From the NCBI GenBank assembly GCA_958370785.1, contig CATXKN010000005.1, forward strand, positions 1 to 64,000: a DNA stretch of 64,000 nt, written 5' to 3'. The notes under the pieces were generated by a model that saw nothing but the letters and a program-made list of their open reading frames with translations, was not told the DNA's origin and made no database searches. The translations under genes were made by a program, and so were the position numbers. Position 1 is the stretch's first letter, and each line of letters starts with the position of its first letter. Shown piece after piece: positions 53,174 to 60,103 of the stretch. This DNA is from an uncultured Collinsella sp. GTDB taxonomy: Bacteria; Actinomycetota; Coriobacteriia; Coriobacteriales; Coriobacteriaceae.

Positions 53174-54362
53174 ATGACCAATTCTCTGCCCATGAAGACC
53201 CGCGCGATGATGTACGAGCAGCAGCTCGATCACCTGCCCCGTCTTGTGGACGAAATGTACCGAAGAATCGAAACACTCGCCCCGAAGCGCTACGGGCATC
53301 GTGCACGACAGCGACACGACGGACGCGGGACGTCCGGCAGCCGCGCATCTTCACGTGATGATGGAGTTCCAGAATCCGCGCTCGCTCAATAGCATCGCGA
53401 AGCTCCTTGGAGATAAACCTGAGCGCATCGAGGCTTGGAAGGCAGGTGTGGAAAACGGTTTTTCCTACCTGTGCCACAGAACGGATGGCGCACGATCCAA
53501 GCATCAGTACGACCCCAAAATCGTGCGCTCCAATTTCGATTACCCAGCGCTACTTGCTTCTATTGAGCCGCGCGTTGCTCGAACGAGGTCCCATAGCAGC
53601 ATCAAAGTCCTTCTCGATGACCTTCTCGAAGGTCGTATCGACAAGGAGTCCTTGATCTCTCAGCTCTCCGGATCCGAATATGCCCGGACATAGCGTCAGA
53701 TCGAAGACGTTTATGCACGCCGCCTTCAGGTTCAGGCCCGGAAATGGCGGGGGTTGATGCTCAAGGGCGAAAGAAGGGTGGAATCAGTTTGGATCTTCGG
53801 GCCTGCTGGAACGGGGAAGTCCACCCTCGCAAAGCTCTATGCGAAGCGGAAGGGCGAACCGTTCTTCGTCTCTGGATCTACGAGAGACATCTTTCAGGGG
53901 TATGAGGGCAAGCACACGGTGATTCTTGACGAACTTCGTCCCTCATCCATCCCCTACGCCGACCTGCTTCGCATCACGGATCCCTATGCGATGGAGCATG
54001 AGGTGATGGCACCGTCCCGATATTCCGACAAAGCGATAGCCGCCGATCTCGTAATCGTCACGACGCCCTACAGCCCTTTGGAATTCTATGGAGAACAGAT
54101 GCGCCGATCCGCGACTTATCGTCCGCAAAACGATGTCGACGGATTTGGTCAACTTGAGAGGCGCCTCTCCGTCGTTGCGGAGATGCAGACGAGGGAGATC
54201 TGTCTCTCTGAGTTTAGGCACGATCTCGACGGATACTGGCCGGTCGAAGGTTCCTCTCGTACAAACCCATATTCGAGTTATGCGCGAGGACTCGCCCCCT
54301 CGTCCTGCGCCAACGCTCTTTATAAAGAGCTTCTCGACACCGTTTCGCACTTGACAGCTTAA
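53174..54362 (+). pseudogene. HUH endonuclease + SF3 helicase replication protein (CRESS-like Rep), damaged
   Basis: Rolling-circle initiator. After a start at 53174 (AAAGGAC upstream), a one-base insertion near 53294 shifts the frame; deleting one G joins PKRY to GIVHDSD. The HUH motif is AHLHVMMEF and a candidate catalytic Tyr lies in GFSYLCHR. After an in-frame TAG at 53691 the same frame continues to an SF3 helicase: Walker A GPAGTGKST, Walker B HTVILDELRP, motif C region DLVIVTTPYSP. Two lesions make it inactive unless they are assembly errors. A terminator follows. Confidence 0.75.
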
Positions 54363-54369
54363 CCAATCG

Positions 54370-54412
54370 GGCCCCGTGCGATAATCTTGAAATATCGCAT
54401 CGGGGCTCTTTT
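54370..54412 (+). terminator. Terminator after Rep
   Basis: GCCCCGTGCGATA pairs with TATCGCATCGGGGC followed by TCTTTT, between the Rep and integrase genes. Confidence 0.75.
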
Positions 54413-54434
54413 CTGAACAGGAAGGAGCCTGCTA

Positions 54435-55640
54435 GTGACTGTGAGAAAAGACAGCAAAGGGCGAATCCTCAGACGCGGGGAAAGCCAGAGAAAAAACGGC
54501 CGTTACTGCTTCAAGTATGTGGATGCAAGAGGTAAAACGCGGAGCGTCTACTCGTGGACCTTGACAACTCATGATCTAACTCCGAAGGGGAAGAAAGCCA
54601 GTCCGTGCTTGCGCGCGTTGGAGCATGAGATCCAGCGCGATCTGCTTGATAAGGTCGCGCCGAACAATATGACAGTCTACGAACTCGCATCTCGTTACAC
54701 TGAAACAAAGACTGCCGTGAAACAATCCACTCGAGCCGCCTACAAGACAATCCTCAATTTTCTTGCTACAGATGAATTCGGCTCGCGACGAATATGCGGT
54801 GTCACCTCCCTTGATGCCAAGGAATGGCTCATCAACCTGCAAAAAATCCACGGCAAGCGCTATAGCACAATCCATAGCATCCGTGGTGTTCTGAGACCGG
54901 CGTTTCAACTGGCAGAGGAGAACAGCCTGATTCGCCGAAATCCCTTCTATTTCGAGCTCGCAACGATACTGACAAACGACATGGTTACACGCAAGGCCTT
55001 GGCCACTAACCAAGAACGCAGATTTCTTGCTTTCGTGGAGGGCGATGAACACTTTCACCGCTATCGTGACGCCATCTACATCCTTCTAAATACGGGCCTG
55101 CGCATTTCCGAATTCTGCGGTCTTACCGTCGAAGACCTTGATTTCAAAAACGGAAGCATTCGGGTAAACAAGCAACTTCAGCGGACCAGCGACATGCGAT
55201 ACTACATCGAACGTCCCAAGACGGAGAGCGGGATCCGCTATGTTCCCATAACTCAAGCCGTGACAGAGTGTTTCAGGAGTATCCTTGCGCAACGTCTAAA
55301 GCCTTCGAGTGAGCCGGTCGTTGACGGTGTTAGCGGTTTTCTGTTTCTTGATAAAAACGAGATGCCGCGTGTTGCCCTGCACTGGGAGAAGTACTTCCAC
55401 CACGCGATAGAGAAACATAATCGCATCTACAAGGATGAGCTTCCCAAAATCACACCACATGTCTGCCGACATACCTTCTGCTCGAAGATGGCACGCAGGG
55501 GAATGAACCCTGCGAAGCTAAAATGCATCATGGGCCACTCCGACATCAACGTGACTTTTAACACATACACCCATCTTGATTTCGACGACGTCAGAGAGGA
55601 TATGCTGAAAATTGGATGCAAAGGACGGTCAACATTGTGA
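54435..55640 (+). CDS. Tyrosine recombinase/integrase, Tn916 Int type
   Basis: Catalyses integration/excision of the element. N-terminal arm-binding domain (KDSKGRILRRGESQRKNGRY, resembling Tn916 Int), SAM-like core-binding domain (~80-170), then the catalytic domain with Arg in TGLRISEF, His-Arg in HVCRHTF, His in MGHSD and Tyr in NTYTHLD. 401 aa and complete. GTG start with GGAAGGAG upstream. No xis gene is visible, so excision may need a factor elsewhere. Confidence 0.93.
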   Translation: MTVRKDSKGRILRRGESQRKNGRYCFKYVDARGKTRSVYSWTLTTHDLTPKGKKASPCLRALEHEIQRDLLDKVAPNNMTVYELASRYTETKTAVKQSTRAAYKTILNFLATDEFGSRRICGVTSLDAKEWLINLQKIHGKRYSTIHSIRGVLRPAFQLAEENSLIRRNPFYFELATILTNDMVTRKALATNQERRFLAFVEGDEHFHRYRDAIYILLNTGLRISEFCGLTVEDLDFKNGSIRVNKQLQRTSDMRYYIERPKTESGIRYVPITQAVTECFRSILAQRLKPSSEPVVDGVSGFLFLDKNEMPRVALHWEKYFHHAIEKHNRIYKDELPKITPHVCRHTFCSKMARRGMNPAKLKCIMGHSDINVTFNTYTHLDFDDVREDMLKIGCKGRSTL

Positions 55641-55646
55641 CAACAA

Positions 55647-55683
55647 GTCGTAAACCCTCGTTCTTTACGACAATTCTTACGAC
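55647..55683. promoter_or_regulatory. Putative integrase arm-binding repeats, right end
   Basis: GTCGTAA (inverse) at 55647-55653, and TTACGAC at 55665-55671 and 55677-55683, between the integrase stop and the core repeat. Same heptamer as at the left end. Confidence 0.55.
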
Positions 55684-55801
55684 GCTGGAAAGAAGAATAA
55701 TCCGCTCATTTATGAATCAATTTGATATTCTGTCCTTGACGAGGGATCAAAAAGCAGTGCGATTATCTGCGAAAACTCTGATATTCGAGAGGTTTTAGCC
55801 A

Positions 55802-56248
55802 ATGCGCAAAATCCTATTTGTCTGTCATGGGAACATCTGTCGCTCGACGATGGCTGAGTCGGTGCTTACCGAGCTCGTGCGCCGCGCTGGGCGCGAGGCG
55901 GAGTTTGTCATCGATTCCGCAGCGACCTCAACCGAGGAGATCGGCAACCCGCCGCATCATGGCACGGTCGCCAAGCTGCGCGAAGTCGGGATTCCCGTCG
56001 TTGCCCACCGCGCGCGTCAGGTGCGCCGCGCGGAGTATGGCGACTGGGATCACATTGTCTATATGGATGCTGAGAACGCGCGCGGCCTGCGTCGCATCTT
56101 TGGCGACGACCCCGACGACAAGATTACGCGCTTGCTCGATTGGACCGAGCGCCCCGGCGACGTGGCCGATCCCTGGTACACCGGCAACTTCGATGCCACC
56201 TACCGCGACGTGCTCGACGGTTGCACTGCTATGCTCGAACAACTGTAG
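55802..56248 (+). CDS. Low-molecular-weight protein tyrosine phosphatase
   Basis: P-loop CHGNICRS (C-x5-R-S) at residues ~8-15 and general-acid loop DPWYTG near ~122; 148 aa. Dephosphorylates tyrosine-phosphorylated proteins, often linked to capsule or stress. The first ~14 codons come from the integrated element, the rest is host sequence, so the gene was rebuilt on insertion. TTGACG at 55736 within the element may be part of its new promoter. No tyrosine kinase neighbours. Confidence 0.92.
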   Translation: MRKILFVCHGNICRSTMAESVLTELVRRAGREAEFVIDSAATSTEEIGNPPHHGTVAKLREVGIPVVAHRARQVRRAEYGDWDHIVYMDAENARGLRRIFGDDPDDKITRLLDWTERPGDVADPWYTGNFDATYRDVLDGCTAMLEQL

Positions 56249-56300
56249 GCTCGTGGGCGCACGAACCACGCTCTAAACGGGAGAAAATCCACGCTCATGA

Positions 56301-56331
56301 ATGTGACAAAGGAACTGCCCCTTTGTCACAT
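56301..56331. repeat. ATGTGACAAAGG palindrome, copy 4
   Basis: ATGTGACAAAGGAA-CTG-CCCCTTTGTCACAT between the convergent phosphatase and ATPase genes, 12 bases from the ATPase stop. Confidence 0.7.
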
Positions 56332-56343
56332 CCGGGACTGGCC

Positions 56344-57705
56344 CTAGACCGGCTTGACCTCCAGCTTTATCCCCTCGGCGCAGGAGTCGCCCAAAACATC
56401 CGAAAGGGCCCAGGTCGCATATAGCGGCAAATAGAGAACCGCTCCGTTGCGCTCAACGTTGCCTCTCGAGAAAACAATCCCGAGCCTTACGCCATATTCA
56501 GCCGTATCAAGCACATGACCGAGCGCAGCGTGCGCGTGGTAATAGGAGCCCGATTTAACCTCGATCGGAACAGCCGTCCCATCCGGTCCATCGACCACAA
56601 AGTCCACTTCACCGCGCTTTTTTGTCTGATAGTAGTAAAGCTGGCGATTTTGGGCGGCCAGCTGCTGGGCCACCACGTTTTCGTAAATGCCGCCCAGATT
56701 GGGCTCCTTGCTATCAAGATACGCCGCTTGGGCGACTCCAACGGGGTAGCGCGCCATCAACATGCCCGTATCCGATTGATATAGCTTGAACTGCGATGGC
56801 CGCGCCGTCTTGAGCAGGGGCGATTTTGGCTCGGTTACGATATCGGCTTTGAGAGCAACGCCGGCATCGACAAGCCATACAAAATCTCGCTGATACTTCT
56901 CGTAGTAAGCCTTGGGGTCAATGGAATTGAGCACGAAGCGCTTGTTTTCGCCCTCGAGCATAATAGGGAGCTGATCGTAGATGCTCTGCACCTGAAGGGC
57001 TCGCCCGCTTGCATACTTGGAGATATCCCGCCGGTACTGTTCGTTGAGCTCTGACTGTAGCTGACGAACAGAGGCAAGGTCGCCCTGCGTGTCAAGGAAA
57101 CGCTGCACGACCTCCGGCATTCCGCCGACAACGGTATAGGTCCTGAAGTTTGCCATCATCGCGTCATGAATGTAATCAGGAATGGGCCTCTCGCTGATAC
57201 ACGCGTCACGTATCGTTTGACGAGCCCCCTCGCTCACCCCGATTGCCCAGCAAAACTCCTCAAAATCGAGCGGGAACATCCTAAGCTCGCGAACATACCC
57301 CACGGGATAGGACCTGACGCCCTTGAACTGAGTCCCGAGCATTGACCCCGAAAACGCCCAGCGGCACCTCCCGTCCTCAACAAGGAACTTTGCCATCGTC
57401 ATGATGTCGGGGGCCTCTTGGACCTCATCGATAAACACGAGCGTTTTGCCTGGTGCAATCGACTTTCCCGAAAGAAGCGTCACCCTGCTGATGAAATCAT
57501 CGGCATTCCGCGCCTCGAGAAGAGCATCTTTTGCCTGGCGGTTTTCCATGAGGTTAAGCTCGATATAGGTTGCATGGTTGGCTTTGCCAAATGCGCGAAT
57601 CGAATAGCTTTTGCCAATCTGGCGAGAACCCGTAATGAACAAGGCCTTTTGCTCGGAAGACTTCAGCCAACGCTCCAGCTCTGCCGCTATTTTCCTGCGC
57701 AGCAT
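56344..57705 (-). CDS. AAA ATPase with DUF4143 domain
   Basis: N-terminal P-loop ATPase of the AAA_14 type: FITGSRQIGKSYSIRAF (Walker A variant), TLVFIDEVQEAPDIM (Walker B), WAFSGSMLG (sensor 1), then a C-terminal DUF4143 nuclease-like fold with KRGEVDFVVDGPDG and PIEVKSG (PD-(D/E)XK-like). 453 aa. The cellular role of this widespread family is unclear. Three direct repeats lie upstream. Confidence 0.85.
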   Translation of the reverse strand: MLRRKIAAELERWLKSSEQKALFITGSRQIGKSYSIRAFGKANHATYIELNLMENRQAKDALLEARNADDFISRVTLLSGKSIAPGKTLVFIDEVQEAPDIMTMAKFLVEDGRCRWAFSGSMLGTQFKGVRSYPVGYVRELRMFPLDFEEFCWAIGVSEGARQTIRDACISERPIPDYIHDAMMANFRTYTVVGGMPEVVQRFLDTQGDLASVRQLQSELNEQYRRDISKYASGRALQVQSIYDQLPIMLEGENKRFVLNSIDPKAYYEKYQRDFVWLVDAGVALKADIVTEPKSPLLKTARPSQFKLYQSDTGMLMARYPVGVAQAAYLDSKEPNLGGIYENVVAQQLAAQNRQLYYYQTKKRGEVDFVVDGPDGTAVPIEVKSGSYYHAHAALGHVLDTAEYGVRLGIVFSRGNVERNGAVLYLPLYATWALSDVLGDSCAEGIKLEVKPV

Positions 57706-57724
57706 AGGCTCTCCCCTCGGTGTT

Positions 57725-57807
57725 ATCGAATGAAATGCAAAGTTTTATATGCTTGATTATCGATGAAACGCAGAATTTTTAGAACCTAAAATCGGATGAA
57801 ATGCAGA
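57725..57807. repeat. Three direct repeats upstream of the ATPase gene
   Basis: ATCG(A/G)ATGAAAYGCA units at 57725-57740, 57759-57774 and 57791-57807, spaced 32-34 bases, about three helical turns. They lie in the promoter region and look like operator iterons. Confidence 0.5.
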
Positions 57808-57847
57808 GATTTGAGATTATAAGCAAAAGAAGGGGCACCACCGGCGA

Positions 57848-57878
57848 ATGTGTCAAAGGGGCTGTCCCTTTGACACAT
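57848..57878. repeat. ATGTGACAAAGG palindrome, copy 5
   Basis: ATGTGTCAAAGGGG-CTG-TCCCTTTGACACAT. Both arms carry the compensating change GAC to GTC, so pairing is kept. It lies 10 bases from the stop of the TIGR04076 gene. Confidence 0.7.
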
Positions 57879-57887
57879 TGCGCTCGA

Positions 57888-58217
57888 CTACTCGTCAACG
57901 ATCTTGGCAAGCCAGACGTTCAGTGTATCGACTTCGGGGCAGCAGAACTTTGCCGTGCCGGGCTCGTTGCCAGGCACGGTCCCGCCATAGCGCAGGATAT
58001 CAATATAGGGAAAGCCCACGTGACAGGCCATGGCGCACATCTTGCCGCGATCGCGATCGAAGTCGAAGACATCGCCCGGCTTGTGCCCGTGGTGACAACG
58101 GCACGCACCCAGCTGGTCCACGCAGCTAATACGGATACGCGGACGCTTGCCACGCGGCGCGCCGAGCGGCCTGTTCTCGCCCGCTGCCTCGGTGCTGCTC
58201 TCGTCGGCGTTACTCAT
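57888..58217 (-). CDS. TIGR04076 family protein
   Basis: 109 aa, Cys-rich: SCVDQLGACRCHHGHKPGD, MCAMACHVGFPYI and KFCCPEVD match the family as I recall it. Function unknown; conserved cysteines suggest metal or cluster binding. ATG at 58217 overlaps the stop of the pyridoxal kinase gene by eight bases (ATGAGTAA), so the two are translationally coupled. Confidence 0.75.
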   Translation of the reverse strand: MSNADESSTEAAGENRPLGAPRGKRPRIRISCVDQLGACRCHHGHKPGDVFDFDRDRGKMCAMACHVGFPYIDILRYGGTVPGNEPGTAKFCCPEVDTLNVWLAKIVDE

Positions 58218-59034
58218 GGTCAACCACATCCAGGCAGGCCTCGATGGGAAGGCCGGCCGACTTGTCCTCTTGGTCGGCATTGCGCTCGATAAGCTCAGCC
58301 ACCACACGCATGGCATCGGACGTCGCGCACTGCAGACTCCAGCCTGCCATAACGCGGCCGACGAGCACCGCCGAGAACGTGTCGCCCGTGCCCGGGAAAT
58401 AGACCGGAATGAGCTCAAAGGGAATCGTAAAGTACTCCCCCGCCACATGGTCGTAACCGATAACCGCGTTCGTGCCATTGACTACGGCGCTCGTAATGAC
58501 CACCGACTTGGCACCCAGCTCGCGCACGGCGTCCACAAGGGCGCGGGCCTCATCGGGCGTGATTTGCTCGACGATAGGCGTGTCGGTGAGCAAACAGGCC
58601 TCGGTGTAGTTGGGAACCGCGTAGTCGGCGCACTCGAGCAGGTGCCGCATAAGGCCAATCGTGGACTCGGGCACGCCCGCATAGAGCTTGCCGTTGTCGC
58701 CCATGATGGGGTCGACGAACACCTTGGTGCCCTTTTGCGCACGGCGGTGGCAAAAGTCCGAGATGATGCGCGTCTCTTCCTCGGTCACGATAAAGCCGGT
58801 CGAGATGGCGTCGAACTCAAAGCCGAGCTCCTCCCAGATAGCGAGGCTTTGGCGCACGTACTCGGTGGTGTCGTGGATGTAGAACTTGGGATAGTTGAGC
58901 GTATCGGACACAAGTGCCGTCGGCAGGTTATGGATACGGTAACCCATGTGCGACAGCACCGGCAGCATGGCGGAAAGCGCGACCTTGCCGTATCCGCACA
59001 TATCGTTGATCAGCAGCAGCTGAGTATTCTTCAT
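58210..59034 (-). CDS. Pyridoxal/pyridoxamine kinase-like protein (PdxY/PdxK type)
   Basis: Ribokinase-fold kinase for vitamin B6 salvage. NDMCGYGKVALSAMLPVLS is the substrate-binding start, VDPIMGDNGKLY and VPNYTEACLL are family motifs, and PGTGDTFSA holds the catalytic Asp. 274 aa. First gene of a two-gene unit with the TIGR04076 gene. Confidence 0.9.
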   Translation of the reverse strand: MKNTQLLLINDMCGYGKVALSAMLPVLSHMGYRIHNLPTALVSDTLNYPKFYIHDTTEYVRQSLAIWEELGFEFDAISTGFIVTEEETRIISDFCHRRAQKGTKVFVDPIMGDNGKLYAGVPESTIGLMRHLLECADYAVPNYTEACLLTDTPIVEQITPDEARALVDAVRELGAKSVVITSAVVNGTNAVIGYDHVAGEYFTIPFELIPVYFPGTGDTFSAVLVGRVMAGWSLQCATSDAMRVVAELIERNADQEDKSAGLPIEACLDVVDHE

Positions 59035-59214
59035 GAGTGTCCCCCTTGGGTCGGGCGCGGCGCGACGGCGCCATAGTGCGACTAAGTGTAGCGCAGGGGG
59101 CGTTGCGAGCGGGCGCTGGCGCCGTGGAGGTCAAATTGTTGCGGAAAGGTTTCGGAAATGGGGGCTGTTTGCTCCATAGCGGCCTAGTTGATGCTACTCA
59201 TATAGCGCCATTTC

Positions 59215-59366
59215 AAAACTATGCCTATTTACTACGTTTAACCGCCCACCTCCAACCACAACGAATTTCTCTCCAACAAAACCGCAGGTAGATAGCTTGC
59301 GTTTTTTCAGAAACAGCTGTTGTGGTCAGCGATGCTGGATTCATCGTAGTAATTAGGCATAGTTTT
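59215..59366. repeat. 152-bp element with 22-bp inverted ends (MITE-like)
   Basis: AAAACTATGCCTATTTACTA (59215-) and its near inverse ending at 59366 (CGTAGTAATTAGGCATAGTT) flank ~108 bases without a gene. It lies in the ~560-base spacer between pdxK-like and marR; the rest of that spacer has only the repeat at 59435 and the marR promoter. Confidence 0.65.
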
Positions 59367-59434
59367 TGGCAAGGCCGCTTCGAAAGGCATCATCGCAGCC
59401 CAAAACGATACCTTTTCCTTCGTCCCCAAGGGAT

Positions 59435-59501
59435 CAGATTGCCGCTTAGGAGCGTTTGCGGCGTCGAGCGGTTACGGCGTTTGGCAAAACGCCGTAACTT
59501 A
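59435..59501. repeat. Right-end fragment of the nested repeat
   Basis: Matches 20210-20276 almost base for base (CAGATTGCCGCTTAGG..., linker GCGTCGAG, hairpin GTTACGGCGTTT/AAACGCCGTAAC). The left half is missing and no gene stop abuts it. Confidence 0.7.
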
Positions 59502-59515
59502 ATAAGTTTGGTACC

Positions 59516-59551
59516 TTGACATTGATTTCTCACGCTCCTAAATTGATTAGG
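59516..59551 (+). promoter_or_regulatory. Promoter of the marR-ABC operon with operator over the -10
   Basis: TTGACA (59516-59521), 17-base spacer, TAAATT (59539-59544). The palindrome CCTAA-ATTGA-TTAGG (59537-59551) covers the -10, a good candidate for MarR autorepression. Confidence 0.65.
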
Positions 59552-59599
59552 CACAAAACAATTCCACTACCTAACTAAAGAAAGGAGCGAAGCTTAGAT

Positions 59600-60103
59600 A
59601 TGTGTGTTGAACCACTCGTCTATCCGCACGAGCCCGGCAGCGACCCGTCACAGCCGGCGGATGCACCCGAAGCGGTTAGCGCCGAAGACAAGCTTGCCAA
59701 GCGCATCCTGAGCGGCCTGGGCTTTTGCGGCCATTACATGCATTTTCATGGCGGAGGCGTATCCGGCAAGGCGCCCATTATTTGCCTGCTGGCCAAACAG
59801 CCCGGCGGCGAGATGTCGCAGCAGGAACTCGGCATGCACTTTGACCTCAAGCCGGGATCGCTTTCCGAAATCCTGTCCAAGCTCGAGGTCAACGGCCTCA
59901 TTGAACGCAGCCGTAACCCCAAGGATCGACGGCAACTCACCATTCGCCTGACCGAAACCGGCCGGGAAAACGCCCGCATCGATCAGGCGGCCCGCATCCG
60001 CTTTAGAAAACAGGCCTTTAGCGCACTCACCCATGACGAGCGCGAGGACCTCGCCGAAATGCTCGATAAAATCCGCGTAACCTGGGAGGAACTGGATGAT
60101 TAA
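59600..60103 (+). CDS. MarR-family transcriptional regulator
   Basis: Winged HTH with MSQQELGMHFDLKPGSLSEI as recognition region and RNPKDRRQLTIRLTETGRE as the wing. 167 aa with a ~30-residue N-terminal extension. Overlaps the next ABC gene by 8 bases, so it is coupled to the exporter it likely regulates. Confidence 0.9.
   Translation: MCVEPLVYPHEPGSDPSQPADAPEAVSAEDKLAKRILSGLGFCGHYMHFHGGGVSGKAPIICLLAKQPGGEMSQQELGMHFDLKPGSLSEILSKLEVNGLIERSRNPKDRRQLTIRLTETGRENARIDQAARIRFRKQAFSALTHDEREDLAEMLDKIRVTWEELDD

Larger units (their letters stand above)
48273..55839 (+). mobile_element. Integrative element in an LMW-PTP gene, Tn916-type integrase
   Basis: The 13-bp core TCTGTCATGGGAA plus ATCTG one base on is repeated at both ends (48273-48291 and 55821-55839), inside the phosphatase P-loop codons. 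The ~7.5 kb between has lower GC than the flanks and carries ABC-F, a small orf, a DUF961-like gene, an FtsK-like ATPase, a Rep and an integrase. Gene order echoes the DNA-processing half of Tn916 without the mating-channel genes, so it would be mobilisable rather than self-transmissible. Several genes are broken (see below). Confidence 0.8.
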
